Part shown: positions 28,188 through 36,530 of the stretch, piece by piece | Numbering within the stretch: the stretch's first letter is position 1 | How the letters are laid out: the number at the start of each line of letters is the position of its first letter | DNA from: Alphaproteobacteria bacterium | Lineage (GTDB): Bacteria; Pseudomonadota; Alphaproteobacteria; Paracaedibacterales; VGCI01 | Direction: 5' to 3' | Assembly (NCBI GenBank): GCA_016869075.1 | Contig: VGEY01000001.1 | Location: 1-64,000 of the forward strand | Length of the DNA: 64,000 bases | Notes under the pieces: model-generated | What the model was told of the DNA's origin: nothing | What the model saw: only the letters and a program-made list of their open reading frames with translations | Databases searched by the model: none | Program-made: the position numbers and the translations under genes

Positions 28188-28772
28188 TTACTCTTTACTA
28201 TATTTCCAACAGTCGATTAAATGATCGTTCACTAACCCTACCGCTTGGCAATAGGCATACATGATCGTAGATCCAACAAATGTCATGCCACGTTTTTTTA
28301 AATCCTTAGAAAGAAGATCGCTTGTTGGCGTTTTTGATGGCAAATCTTTAAAGTGCTTTGGGTGATTCAAAATGGGCTGGTTTTTCACAAAGCTCCACAC
28401 ATACGAATCAAACGTCCCAAATTCCTTTTGTATAGCCAAGAAGACCCGCGCATTTTGCCGTGCAGCATATATTTTTAGACGATTACGAATAATATTGGGA
28501 TTGGTGCGTAGTTTTTCTAATGTTTCGTCTGTCATGGCAGCAACTTTTGAAGGAATAAAATTATGAAATGCTTTGCGATAGCCATCGCGCCGTTTTAAAA
28601 TAGTCTCCCAGCTCAAGCCTGCTTGCGCCCCTTCAAGAATCAACATCTCAAATAAATGGTGGTCATCATGGGAAGGAATGCCCCATTCATCATCATGATA
28701 TTTACCATAAAACTCTTTTCCAGGCCCGCCCCCAAAGCATCGTCTTTTACCGTCCGTACCCACTATTGTCAT
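28188..28772 (-). CDS. tag: DNA-3-methyladenine glycosylase I
   Basis: Removes 3-methyladenine from alkylated DNA. The 194-residue protein has the Tag signatures: 'YHDDEWGIPSHDDHHLFEML' (~25-44), 'EGAQAGLSWETILKRRDGYR' (~48-67) with the base-pocket residues, 'FVGSTIMYAYCQAVGLVNDH' (~165-184), and the zinc-binding Cys/His pattern at both ends ('RRCFG', 'NDHLIDC'). Length is normal. It is on the same strand as putA, 64 bases downstream of it. Confidence 0.95.
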   Translation of the reverse strand: MTIVGTDGKRRCFGGGPGKEFYGKYHDDEWGIPSHDDHHLFEMLILEGAQAGLSWETILKRRDGYRKAFHNFIPSKVAAMTDETLEKLRTNPNIIRNRLKIYAARQNARVFLAIQKEFGTFDSYVWSFVKNQPILNHPKHFKDLPSKTPTSDLLSKDLKKRGMTFVGSTIMYAYCQAVGLVNDHLIDCWKYSKE

Positions 28773-28836
28773 TTTTAAATTCCCTGTTTTGGTGCACTCT
28801 GTCAGGAGCGCTTACTATTATTTTAAGAGTAAGTCC

Positions 28837-31800
28837 TTAATCCAATTCCGCCAACAATGTGGCATTGCCACCTGCTGCCGTAGTATTCTGTGTAAATGTT
28901 CTCTCTACTGTAAAGCGCTCTAAATAATGTGGTCCCCCTGCCTTAGGCCCTGTCCCAGAAAGTCCTTCTCCACCAAAAGGCTGAACTCCCACCACGGCAC
29001 CTATCATGCTCCGGTTCACATAAAGATTTCCCACACGCGCTTTTTTACGAATGTGTTGAATCGTATCATCAATACGACTATGGACTCCTAAGGTAAGCCC
29101 ATACCCCGTAGCATTTATCTGATCAATGACCTTATCTAACTCTGCCCCTTTAAATCGAACGACATGTAAAATAGGGCCAAAGACTTCCTTTTTCATTTGA
29201 TCAAATGAAGAAAGTTCCCAAGCTTGCGGCGCGATGAAATTGCCCTGCTTATGGTCCTTATTTAAAGATACACAGCAAATGAGCTTTGAGGTTTTTGTCA
29301 TTCCATCCGCATATGCCTGTAACTCCTTAGAAGCTTCCTCATCAATAACTGGTCCAATATCTGTTGAAAGGAATGAGGGATTCCCCACATTTAATTCCTC
29401 CATAGAACCTTTTAACATTTCAAGAAGACTATCAGCGATTTCTTCTTGAATAAACACAATGCGTAAGGCAGAACATCTTTGGCCAGCGCTTTGAAATGAA
29501 GAGGTAATAATATCTTGAACAACTTGCTCGGGTAAAGCTGTTGAATCAACAATCATTGCATTCATCCCACCTGTTTCTGCAATTAATGGAACAATCGGGG
29601 CATTGGGGCGCATGAGAAGTTTCTTGGCTATTTCTTGCGCTGTTGAGGTTGAGCCAGTAAATACCACACCTCCAGTGCGCCTATCTGTCAAAAGGGCTGA
29701 TCCTACTACGCTTCCTTTGCCAGGCATGAAATGAAGAACATCTTCAGGAACTCCAGCTTGATGCGCAAGAAGGATTGCTCGTTGCGCAATCAAAGGAGTT
29801 TGGTGTGCGGATTTTGCTATCACACAGTTTCCTGTTACCAAAGCCGCTGATATTTGCCCTAAAAATATGGCAAGCGGAAAATTCCAAGGACTTATACAAA
29901 CAAATATTCCTCGACCATGAAGACTCAACTGATTATGTTCACCCGTAGGACCTGGAAGTGTTTGTGGCGTCATGATGCGACGTGCTTCGAGTGCATAGTA
30001 TCGACAATAATCCACAGCTTCTCTTACTTCAGAATGGGCATCAAGAAGCGTCTTCCCACTCTCATAAACAAGCAAAGATATCAATTCATCTCGATGATCC
30101 TCTAAAAACTCGCCCAAACGTTCTAAAATTTGAGCGCGATTTTCTATGGGTCTTTCAGTCCATTCTCCAAAGGCCTTTTCAGCACTTGCCATGGCTTTTT
30201 CAACATCTTGGGCACTTCCATTCCAAGCATGTCCTACCACTTGAGTTTTATTTGCAGGATTTAATAATTTTATCGGTTCTCCTTCTTTGAGATTTTTTCC
30301 TGCAATGTGCGGCGATGCATTCCACAGAGCGCCATGTGGCATATCTGAAATAACATCTTTTATTCCTTTCTTTAATCCTTGAATTTCTTCAAGATTATTA
30401 AAATCAAGTCCTTTGGAATTTTTGCGACTTTTTCCTAATAAATGTGAAGGAAGCGGGATTTTTGGATGAGGTATAATTTTAAAAGTTTGAGCGCTCGCAA
30501 TAGGATCTTCCACCAAAGTTTCTATAGGTACTGAAGGATCATAAATTTTATGCACAAAGGAAGTATTAGCACCATTTTCAAGAAGTCGACGGACAAGATA
30601 CGCCAGGAGGTCTCGATATTCTCCAACAGGTGCGTACACCCGACAGAAAATTTTACTTTTTTCTCCCTTCAGGACTTGGTTATAGAGCGGTTCACCCATT
30701 CCATGAAGTCTTTGAAATTCGAATTCATTTGCTGAGCCAGCAAGTTCAAGAATTGTTGCAACAGTCCGAGCATTATGTGTTGCAAATTGGGCATAAACTG
30801 CATCAGGAGCATTCAGCATTTTTTGCGCACATACTTGATAAGAGATATCCGTAAAAACCTTACGCGTAAAAACCGAGTAGTCTTTTAAACCTCTTTCTTG
30901 TGTGCGTTTAATCTCAGAATCCCAATAGGCACCTTTGACGAGACGGATACATAATTTTCTTTTATGACGCCGCGCCATGTCTATGAGATAATCAATCAAA
31001 CACGATGCCCGTTTTTGATACGCTTGAACAGCCAGACCAAAACCATTCCATCCCTTCAATTCTTCATGGCCAGAGATATATTCCACAATATTTAATGAAA
31101 GATCCAAGCGTTCGGATTCTTCTGCATCAATGGTGAGTCCTATTCCATTCTTCTTTGCAAGGATCGCAAGTTTCAAAACTAAGGGCGTGAGTTCTTGTTG
31201 GATACGATATGATTGAGCGAGCTCATAACGAGGATGAAGCGCAGATAATTTAACTGATATCCCTGGTTGAACTAAAGTTTTGCTTGATTTAACAGTCTTT
31301 CCAATTTCTTCAATAGCCTTGACATATGATATATAATAGCGCTGCGCATCTGCTTTAGTTCTGGCCTCTTCACCCAACATATCATAAGAATGTAAATATC
31401 CATCGTTCTCAAGTGATTTGGCCCGTTTCAAAGCATCTTCAATGGTTTCACCCATTACAAATTGATGGCCAAGAATTTTCATAGCATGTGTTATAGCTTT
31501 ACGGATTATCGGTTCACTCACACGTCGTGTTAGATTTTTGAAAATATTTAAATATCCTTTGCTATCTAAGCCCCAGTGGAGCAAATGATCGGCGGTGGCC
31601 AAACCAAAGTTAGTTAGCTTAGAAAATAATGTATCTTCATTCACGTTTTTGCTTGAGGAGCTATTTTTCCATGAAACAGAACCAATCTTATCTCGAATTA
31701 AACGTGTTTTAGTTTCTGCATCGGGCACACGCAACAAGGCTTCTGCCAAACACATGAGAATGAGCCCTTCTTGACTATTTAAAGCATAAGTTTGTAAAAA

Positions 31801-32055
31801 ATTTTCAATACTGAAATTCTCCAGCTTTTGTCCTCTAACACCCTCAACAAGCTGTTTTGCCCTTTTAGATATGCCCTCTGTTTGTTCTAAAGAAAGCTTG
31901 GCTTCTGCCAAAAGTTGTTCGACAACTTGAGACTCATTTGCGCGATAAAAGTCATTTATAAACCGAGAAGCATGAAATAGGCTCTCTAAAGAGTCAAAGA
32001 CAGAAGTGTCGGTCTTCTCGATTTTTATGCCTTTACCCTTTATCTTTTGCTTCAT
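28837..32055 (-). CDS. putA: Bifunctional proline dehydrogenase / glutamate-semialdehyde dehydrogenase PutA
   Basis: Oxidises proline to glutamate in two steps at the inner membrane face. The N-terminal half is the FAD barrel: 'VKLSALHPRYE', 'LTIDAEESERLDLSL' and 'RLVKGAYWDSEIKRTQERGL' (~380-400). The C-terminal half is the aldehyde dehydrogenase: 'FVCISPWNFPLAIFLGQISA', 'FTGSTSTAQEI', the Glu in 'PLIAETGGMNAMIVD' and the catalytic Cys in 'FQSAGQRCSALR'. I use the ATG at 32053-32055 with GGAG nine bases upstream. There is no N-terminal ribbon-helix-helix DNA-binding domain, so this PutA should not repress its own gene. With ~1072 residues it also lacks the long extra C-terminal domain of some PutAs. 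Confidence 0.96.
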   Translation of the reverse strand: MKQKIKGKGIKIEKTDTSVFDSLESLFHASRFINDFYRANESQVVEQLLAEAKLSLEQTEGISKRAKQLVEGVRGQKLENFSIENFLQTYALNSQEGLILMCLAEALLRVPDAETKTRLIRDKIGSVSWKNSSSSKNVNEDTLFSKLTNFGLATADHLLHWGLDSKGYLNIFKNLTRRVSEPIIRKAITHAMKILGHQFVMGETIEDALKRAKSLENDGYLHSYDMLGEEARTKADAQRYYISYVKAIEEIGKTVKSSKTLVQPGISVKLSALHPRYELAQSYRIQQELTPLVLKLAILAKKNGIGLTIDAEESERLDLSLNIVEYISGHEELKGWNGFGLAVQAYQKRASCLIDYLIDMARRHKRKLCIRLVKGAYWDSEIKRTQERGLKDYSVFTRKVFTDISYQVCAQKMLNAPDAVYAQFATHNARTVATILELAGSANEFEFQRLHGMGEPLYNQVLKGEKSKIFCRVYAPVGEYRDLLAYLVRRLLENGANTSFVHKIYDPSVPIETLVEDPIASAQTFKIIPHPKIPLPSHLLGKSRKNSKGLDFNNLEEIQGLKKGIKDVISDMPHGALWNASPHIAGKNLKEGEPIKLLNPANKTQVVGHAWNGSAQDVEKAMASAEKAFGEWTERPIENRAQILERLGEFLEDHRDELISLLVYESGKTLLDAHSEVREAVDYCRYYALEARRIMTPQTLPGPTGEHNQLSLHGRGIFVCISPWNFPLAIFLGQISAALVTGNCVIAKSAHQTPLIAQRAILLAHQAGVPEDVLHFMPGKGSVVGSALLTDRRTGGVVFTGSTSTAQEIAKKLLMRPNAPIVPLIAETGGMNAMIVDSTALPEQVVQDIITSSFQSAGQRCSALRIVFIQEEIADSLLEMLKGSMEELNVGNPSFLSTDIGPVIDEEASKELQAYADGMTKTSKLICCVSLNKDHKQGNFIAPQAWELSSFDQMKKEVFGPILHVVRFKGAELDKVIDQINATGYGLTLGVHSRIDDTIQHIRKKARVGNLYVNRSMIGAVVGVQPFGGEGLSGTGPKAGGPHYLERFTVERTFTQNTTAAGGNATLLAELD

Positions 32056-32181
32056 GCATTGTAACTCCACTTAGCGAATAGCACTTAAAAACTCTAGCAA
32101 GATTTATGAGATTGCCCAACAAATATTTCTCAATTTTTTATAGAATGCCCGATAAGTAGTAGTATCCAGTTTCGTATTTAT

Positions 32182-33018
32182 TTAGGAAGTATGTGGTAAA
32201 TTTTTTGCCAAAAGGATAAAATCAGAAACAGTTAATTCTTCCGCCCTGCTGCACGGATCTAAGCCTAAATTGATTAAATCCTTTTCACTAAAAAGAGATT
32301 TCAAACTCGAGCGAATCATCTTTCTTCGTTGACCAAAAGCCTCCTGAGTAACACGAGAAATAGAGGAAAAAAGTTTCTTTTCTACCGAATCCAAAGGTTT
32401 TGGGATGAGCTGAACTACGCTGGAAGTGACTTTCGGAGCAGGTATAAAAACAGTTGGAGGCAAATCAAACAAACGATGTCCTTCGCATAACCACTGAGTT
32501 AAAATAGAGAGCCGCCCATAGTCTTTTGTTCGCGGCTTTGCAAATAATCTTAATGCAACTTCTTTTTGGAACATCAATGTCAACGAAACAATTCGATCCA
32601 GATTATACAACCACTGAATTAAGAGAGCGGTTCCAATGTTATAAGGTAGATTCGAGACAATTTTAATGTTCTCCGTAGGAATGATAGATTGTGGCATAAG
32701 TTCAAGGGCATCGCCCTCAAGGGCACGTAACTTACCGGGAAAATAACTTTCAAGTTCTTCTAATATTTTAATACAACGAACATCGCATTCAATTGTAACG
32801 ACTTTGGCACCAGCTTCTAGCAACGCGCGTGTCAAGCCACCTGGTCCAGGCCCAACTTCAAAAACAACACTATCAGCAAGATTCCCAACCGACTTTACAA
32901 TTCGGCGTGTGACATTCATATCTAAAAGAAAATTTTGTCCAAATCTTTTCTGGGCAATTAACCCGTGCCGAGCGATGACTTCTCGCAGAGGAGGCATAGA
33001 ATCTTTATTGCTGCTCAA
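32182..33018 (-). CDS. rsmA: 16S rRNA dimethyladenosine transferase RsmA (KsgA)
   Basis: Dimethylates two adjacent adenines near the 3' end of 16S rRNA during 30S assembly. It has 'KRFGQNFLLDMNVTRRIV' (~24-41), SAM motif I 'VFEVGPGPGGLTRALLEAG' (~53-71), 'VSNLPYNIGTALLIQWL' (~124-140) with the NLPY catalytic motif, and 'FGQRRKMIRSSLKSLF' near the end. The start is a TTG at 33016-33018 giving 'MSSNKDSMPPLREVI', similar to other alphaproteobacterial forms; an ATG seven codons in (32997) is the alternative. It follows the surA-like gene by 15 bases, a usual pairing. Confidence 0.96.
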   Translation of the reverse strand: MSSNKDSMPPLREVIARHGLIAQKRFGQNFLLDMNVTRRIVKSVGNLADSVVFEVGPGPGGLTRALLEAGAKVVTIECDVRCIKILEELESYFPGKLRALEGDALELMPQSIIPTENIKIVSNLPYNIGTALLIQWLYNLDRIVSLTLMFQKEVALRLFAKPRTKDYGRLSILTQWLCEGHRLFDLPPTVFIPAPKVTSSVVQLIPKPLDSVEKKLFSSISRVTQEAFGQRRKMIRSSLKSLFSEKDLINLGLDPCSRAEELTVSDFILLAKNLPHTS

Positions 33019-33033
33019 TAAATGCTACCATTT

Positions 33034-34086
33034 TTAATTTTGCAATTCTTGCTCAGGTCTCTTACCCGATTCTTCTTGCTTCATAAATGCTGCAGTTTGT
33101 AATTTTGCCATTTTCTGTGCGGCCTTCTTATCTGAATCTTTCCACTCAATATAGGCTGCTGTTTGTAATTTTGCCATTTCCTGTGCTGCCCTCTTACCCA
33201 ACTCACGCTGCTCAACTACATTGAAAGCAGTGTCACGTGTTAAAGGTTGTTGCTGGGGAGCCTTCGGCATAATCTTAGAACAAACCATAGTTAACACCAG
33301 TCCATCCGGTGTCATCACAGGTTGCATACAAGTTCCTGCCTTTGTCTTTTGCACCATCTCTTTTAAAGCATCAGGGAGCTGTCCTAATCTCACAACTCTA
33401 TTTTCATCTACTTTGGCACCCGATTCGCGTGCAGCCTTTAAAAAGGGCGCACATCCCTTAATTTGATGAACTTCTTCAATGCGGGGGCCATAAAGCATCA
33501 TCATTTCTTCTGGAGAATCTGGCTTAATTGGAAATATTGCTTGGCACAATGTAATATTCATATATTCCGGTGGAAGTTGTTCGGGTTTCTCTTCTTTTGC
33601 AGCAGTCAAGGCAGCATCCACATCTTTATCGCTGATGCGAACCAACGGGCCATACATTTCTCGAATATAGCGCGCCCAAGAAATTTGCGCTTTAAGTCTG
33701 GTCATCATTGTTTGTTTAGAAATCCCATTCGCTTTAAGCATCTTAAGCATCTCACTCAATGAAATCTTATTATCCTTAGCGAGGTCTTCCAGCGCTCTTT
33801 CCACATCAGCGTCTTTAATAACAATTTTCTTTAATTTTGCTACTTGAAGCTGAAGGCATTCATCTATCATTCCTTGAATAATTTTTTTCCGCATCTCATT
33901 TGGAATAGGATCCATAGCAGGTTTACCCATGCTCAGATTAGCTAATCTAATGCGTTGATTGACATCATTTACAGTAATGATGTCTTTATTGACAATTACA
34001 ATAATGCCTGTAGAAGGTATTGCAGCATGAGCATTGGTGCACGCTAAGAAGCAAAACCCAAGCAAAAACAAACATATCCGTCGCAC
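33034..34086 (-). CDS. surA: SurA-like periplasmic chaperone / peptidyl-prolyl isomerase
   Basis: Probable outer-membrane-protein chaperone. A signal peptide (1-~21) precedes the SurA N-terminal domain: 'IIVIVNKDIITVNDVNQRIRLA' (in part) and 'KKIIQGMIDECLQLQVAKL'. One parvulin-like region (~175-285) is short and diverged, with four Cys ('TLCQA', 'KGCAPF', 'AGTCMQP', 'MVCSK') that could form disulfides. The C-terminal 'AAQ-MAKLQTAA' segment is present twice with a 22-residue period. The gene is divergent from lptF and upstream of rsmA, the usual neighbourhood for surA in alphaproteobacteria. Isomerase activity is uncertain because the parvulin core is degenerate. Confidence 0.85.
   Translation of the reverse strand: MRRICLFLLGFCFLACTNAHAAIPSTGIIVIVNKDIITVNDVNQRIRLANLSMGKPAMDPIPNEMRKKIIQGMIDECLQLQVAKLKKIVIKDADVERALEDLAKDNKISLSEMLKMLKANGISKQTMMTRLKAQISWARYIREMYGPLVRISDKDVDAALTAAKEEKPEQLPPEYMNITLCQAIFPIKPDSPEEMMMLYGPRIEEVHQIKGCAPFLKAARESGAKVDENRVVRLGQLPDALKEMVQKTKAGTCMQPVMTPDGLVLTMVCSKIMPKAPQQQPLTRDTAFNVVEQRELGKRAAQEMAKLQTAAYIEWKDSDKKAAQKMAKLQTAAFMKQEESGKRPEQELQN
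33058..33189 (-). repeat. 66-bp tandem duplication inside the surA-like gene
   Basis: Two in-frame units of about 66 bp share the stretches 'GTTTGTAATTTTGCCATTT' and 'CTGTGC' at the same spacing. They encode two 22-residue copies of the chaperone's C-terminal helix, each with 'MAKLQTAA'. A third, broken start ('CTCTTACC') follows on both sides. This suggests a recent in-frame slippage. Confidence 0.8.
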
Positions 34087-34267
34087 CTTACACCACTCCT
34101 ATTCTAATAATTGCCACCTATTCTATTATAGGGCATTGCCTTTGATCCTTGTTTTATAGTAAAGCTGATCAAAGATCTATTATTGTTTTTTAGTCGCTTG
34201 AATATATATAAGTTAGTTAATTGTCAGATGCTAGTGGATAGATCCATGAAAAGGAAACTTTTTTTAT

Positions 34268-35410
34268 ATGAATCTTGTTACCCGTCATATTTTTAAGCAT
34301 CTTTTCACAAGCTTAATATTTCTCGCAACAGTCTTAACTACAGGTGTATGGTTAACACAATCTTTGAGATTTGTCGAAATTATTGTTAACCAAAACGTCT
34401 CTATAGGTGGTTACTTTTCCCTCGTGGGCTTCTTAATCCCTGACCTTATTGCAATTATTCTCCCTATTTGTACCCTTATAAGTGTCCTATTTACGTACAA
34501 TAAACTTATTGCAGACCATGAGCTCAGCATTTTTCGAACATGCGGCCTCAGTAATCTGCAGCTTGCTCGTCCAGCCTTCATTTTAGCATTCTTTATGGCT
34601 TGTTTTGTTGCATTTATCAACATTTATCTTGTCCCAGCGTCTTTTAGGCATCTGCGTGACATGGAACATCAGTTTCGCAACAAATTTTCTTCGAGTTTTG
34701 TGCAGGACGGAATGTTCAATACTTTGAGAGGAGTAACCGTGTATGCCAAAACACGTAGTCTTAATGGAGATTTGGGGGGGGTTTTCATCCATAGTATTGG
34801 TCAAGGTCTTACTGGAGGACTTCAGAAAAGAAATCCATTCACTATCGTTGCCCAGAATGGGGCAATCGTGGAAAAAGAAGGGAAGAAATCTTTATTGATG
34901 CTGTTCAACGGAACACGCCAAGAAAAAGATCTTAAAACGGGGAAAATTAGTTTTTTCCATTTTAAGACTCTGAGTTACGATCTCGATCAACTTGGGGGCA
35001 ATATCCAAGAGCGTATCGTCAAACCTTATGAACGTCCTCTTTCAGATCTTTTATATCCGTCCAATGCTGAAAACCTTTCAGAAACCACAAAAGCACAGCT
35101 TTACTCAGAAGGACATCAACGTCTTTTTCCCCCCTTATTGGTATTATTATTTACTTTAATAGGGCTAAGTGCTCTTCTGCCTCAGGAATTAAATCGCCGT
35201 GGCCGGCAGAAATACATCATTAAAGCCATTGCCTTGGCAAGTTGCATTCACGTTGGCTTAATATTTCTCGTTAATATTAATGGACGGTGGCAAGGTGCCA
35301 TACCCCTCGCCTATGTATTAATCATTTTTTTTAGTTTAGTTTCTTTATTTATCTTAGAAAATCAGAACATTCGCTTTTGGTGGCAAAGATATAGCACTGT
35401 AAAGGAATAG
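34268..35410 (+). CDS. lptF: LPS export permease LptF
   Basis: One of two inner-membrane permease subunits of the LptBFG transporter that lifts LPS from the inner membrane. The 380-residue protein has the YjgP/YjgQ layout: three N-terminal helices ('FLIPDLIAIILPICTLISVL' in part), a periplasmic beta-jellyroll domain (~130-260), and three C-terminal helices. 'ELSIFRTCGLSNLQLARPAF' (~78-97) is the cytoplasmic coupling helix that contacts LptB. AAGGAAAC precedes the ATG. First gene of lptF-lptG-lptD-trmL; divergent from surA. LptB is not in the window. Confidence 0.94.
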   Translation: MNLVTRHIFKHLFTSLIFLATVLTTGVWLTQSLRFVEIIVNQNVSIGGYFSLVGFLIPDLIAIILPICTLISVLFTYNKLIADHELSIFRTCGLSNLQLARPAFILAFFMACFVAFINIYLVPASFRHLRDMEHQFRNKFSSSFVQDGMFNTLRGVTVYAKTRSLNGDLGGVFIHSIGQGLTGGLQKRNPFTIVAQNGAIVEKEGKKSLLMLFNGTRQEKDLKTGKISFFHFKTLSYDLDQLGGNIQERIVKPYERPLSDLLYPSNAENLSETTKAQLYSEGHQRLFPPLLVLLFTLIGLSALLPQELNRRGRQKYIIKAIALASCIHVGLIFLVNINGRWQGAIPLAYVLIIFFSLVSLFILENQNIRFWWQRYSTVKE

Positions 35411-35423
35411 GTGACAACAGCAT

Positions 35424-36524
35424 ATGAACTATATCTTTTCCACTCTTAATTTATACTTTTGTCGTGTTTTTTTCACTTGGCTCGGTACCTGTGCCGTTAT
35501 TATTGGCACTATTGTTTCTTTATTTGAAGGAACAGAACTTGTGAGACGTTCAATCGGAAAAACAAATATAGACTTATCAATTGTTTTTGAAATGATCTTT
35601 TTAAAACTCCCAAATCACTTTCAAATGCTCATGCCTTTTATTGTTTTAACAGCTGCAATGGTGGCTTTTTATCGACTCAATCATACGCAAGAAATTATTG
35701 CCGCACGTAGTTCTGGACTATCTATATGGCAACTTTTATCAGGCATTATCACTTCTGTCCTCGTATTCGGACTCTTGCAACTTATTATTTTAAATCCTTT
35801 AAGTGCTGCAATGAGCAATAGGCTCAACAATCTAGAATCTCTCTATTTTTCGGGAACAAATCACCATATTGCTATTTCTGAAACAGGGCTATGGTTTAGA
35901 GAAATAACCCCAACTAGACAAAGTATCATCCATGCAGCACACGTTCAACCTGATACAGGAACTTTTACAACAGTTACTTTTCATAATTTCCTCATAAATG
36001 GAAACTATGAAACACGTGTGGATGCTTCTTCTGTTGTTTTGAAAAAGGGATATTGGGAATTAAAAAATGCAAACGTTTGGCAAGCAAAAGAAGGGACTTT
36101 TAAAAACTACCCCCAAATACAGGTTCCAACTTCTCTCACCATTGAAAAAATACAAGACAGCAACACGCCCCCCGAAACAATTTCATTTTGGTCATTAACA
36201 AGATTTATTGATATCTTGGATAAATCAGGCTTATCAAGCATCAGCTATCGCCTTTATTGGCATGGACAAATTGCAAAACTTGGTATGATGATGGCAATGA
36301 TCTTACTTGCAGCAGCTTTTGGCATCCGACCAATTCGCCAAGGAGGAACACTTTTATATATCACTCTCGGCATCAGTGGTGGTTTGGCTCTCTATTTTCT
36401 CAATGATATTGTGTATGCCTTGGGACTGGGAAACCAAATACCTATTCTTCTTGCAGCTTGGACACCAACTATTGTCATGACCCTGTTAAGCTTTGCTCTT
36501 CTCCTTCATCTTGAGGATGGTTAA
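35424..36524 (+). CDS. lptG: LPS export permease LptG
   Basis: Partner of LptF. Same fold: N-terminal helices with 'LMPFIVLTAAMVAFYRLNHT' (in part), coupling helix 'QEIIAARSSGLSIWQLLSG' (~91-109), a periplasmic domain with a long beta-rich segment, and C-terminal helices ('MMMAMILLAAAFGIRPIRQGG' in part). The 366-residue length is normal. The start is 13 bases after the lptF stop with AGGTGA upstream, and lptD follows after 6 bases, so the three are one operon. Confidence 0.94.
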   Translation: MNYIFSTLNLYFCRVFFTWLGTCAVIIGTIVSLFEGTELVRRSIGKTNIDLSIVFEMIFLKLPNHFQMLMPFIVLTAAMVAFYRLNHTQEIIAARSSGLSIWQLLSGIITSVLVFGLLQLIILNPLSAAMSNRLNNLESLYFSGTNHHIAISETGLWFREITPTRQSIIHAAHVQPDTGTFTTVTFHNFLINGNYETRVDASSVVLKKGYWELKNANVWQAKEGTFKNYPQIQVPTSLTIEKIQDSNTPPETISFWSLTRFIDILDKSGLSSISYRLYWHGQIAKLGMMMAMILLAAAFGIRPIRQGGTLLYITLGISGGLALYFLNDIVYALGLGNQIPILLAAWTPTIVMTLLSFALLLHLEDG

Positions 36525-36530
36525 GTTTAA

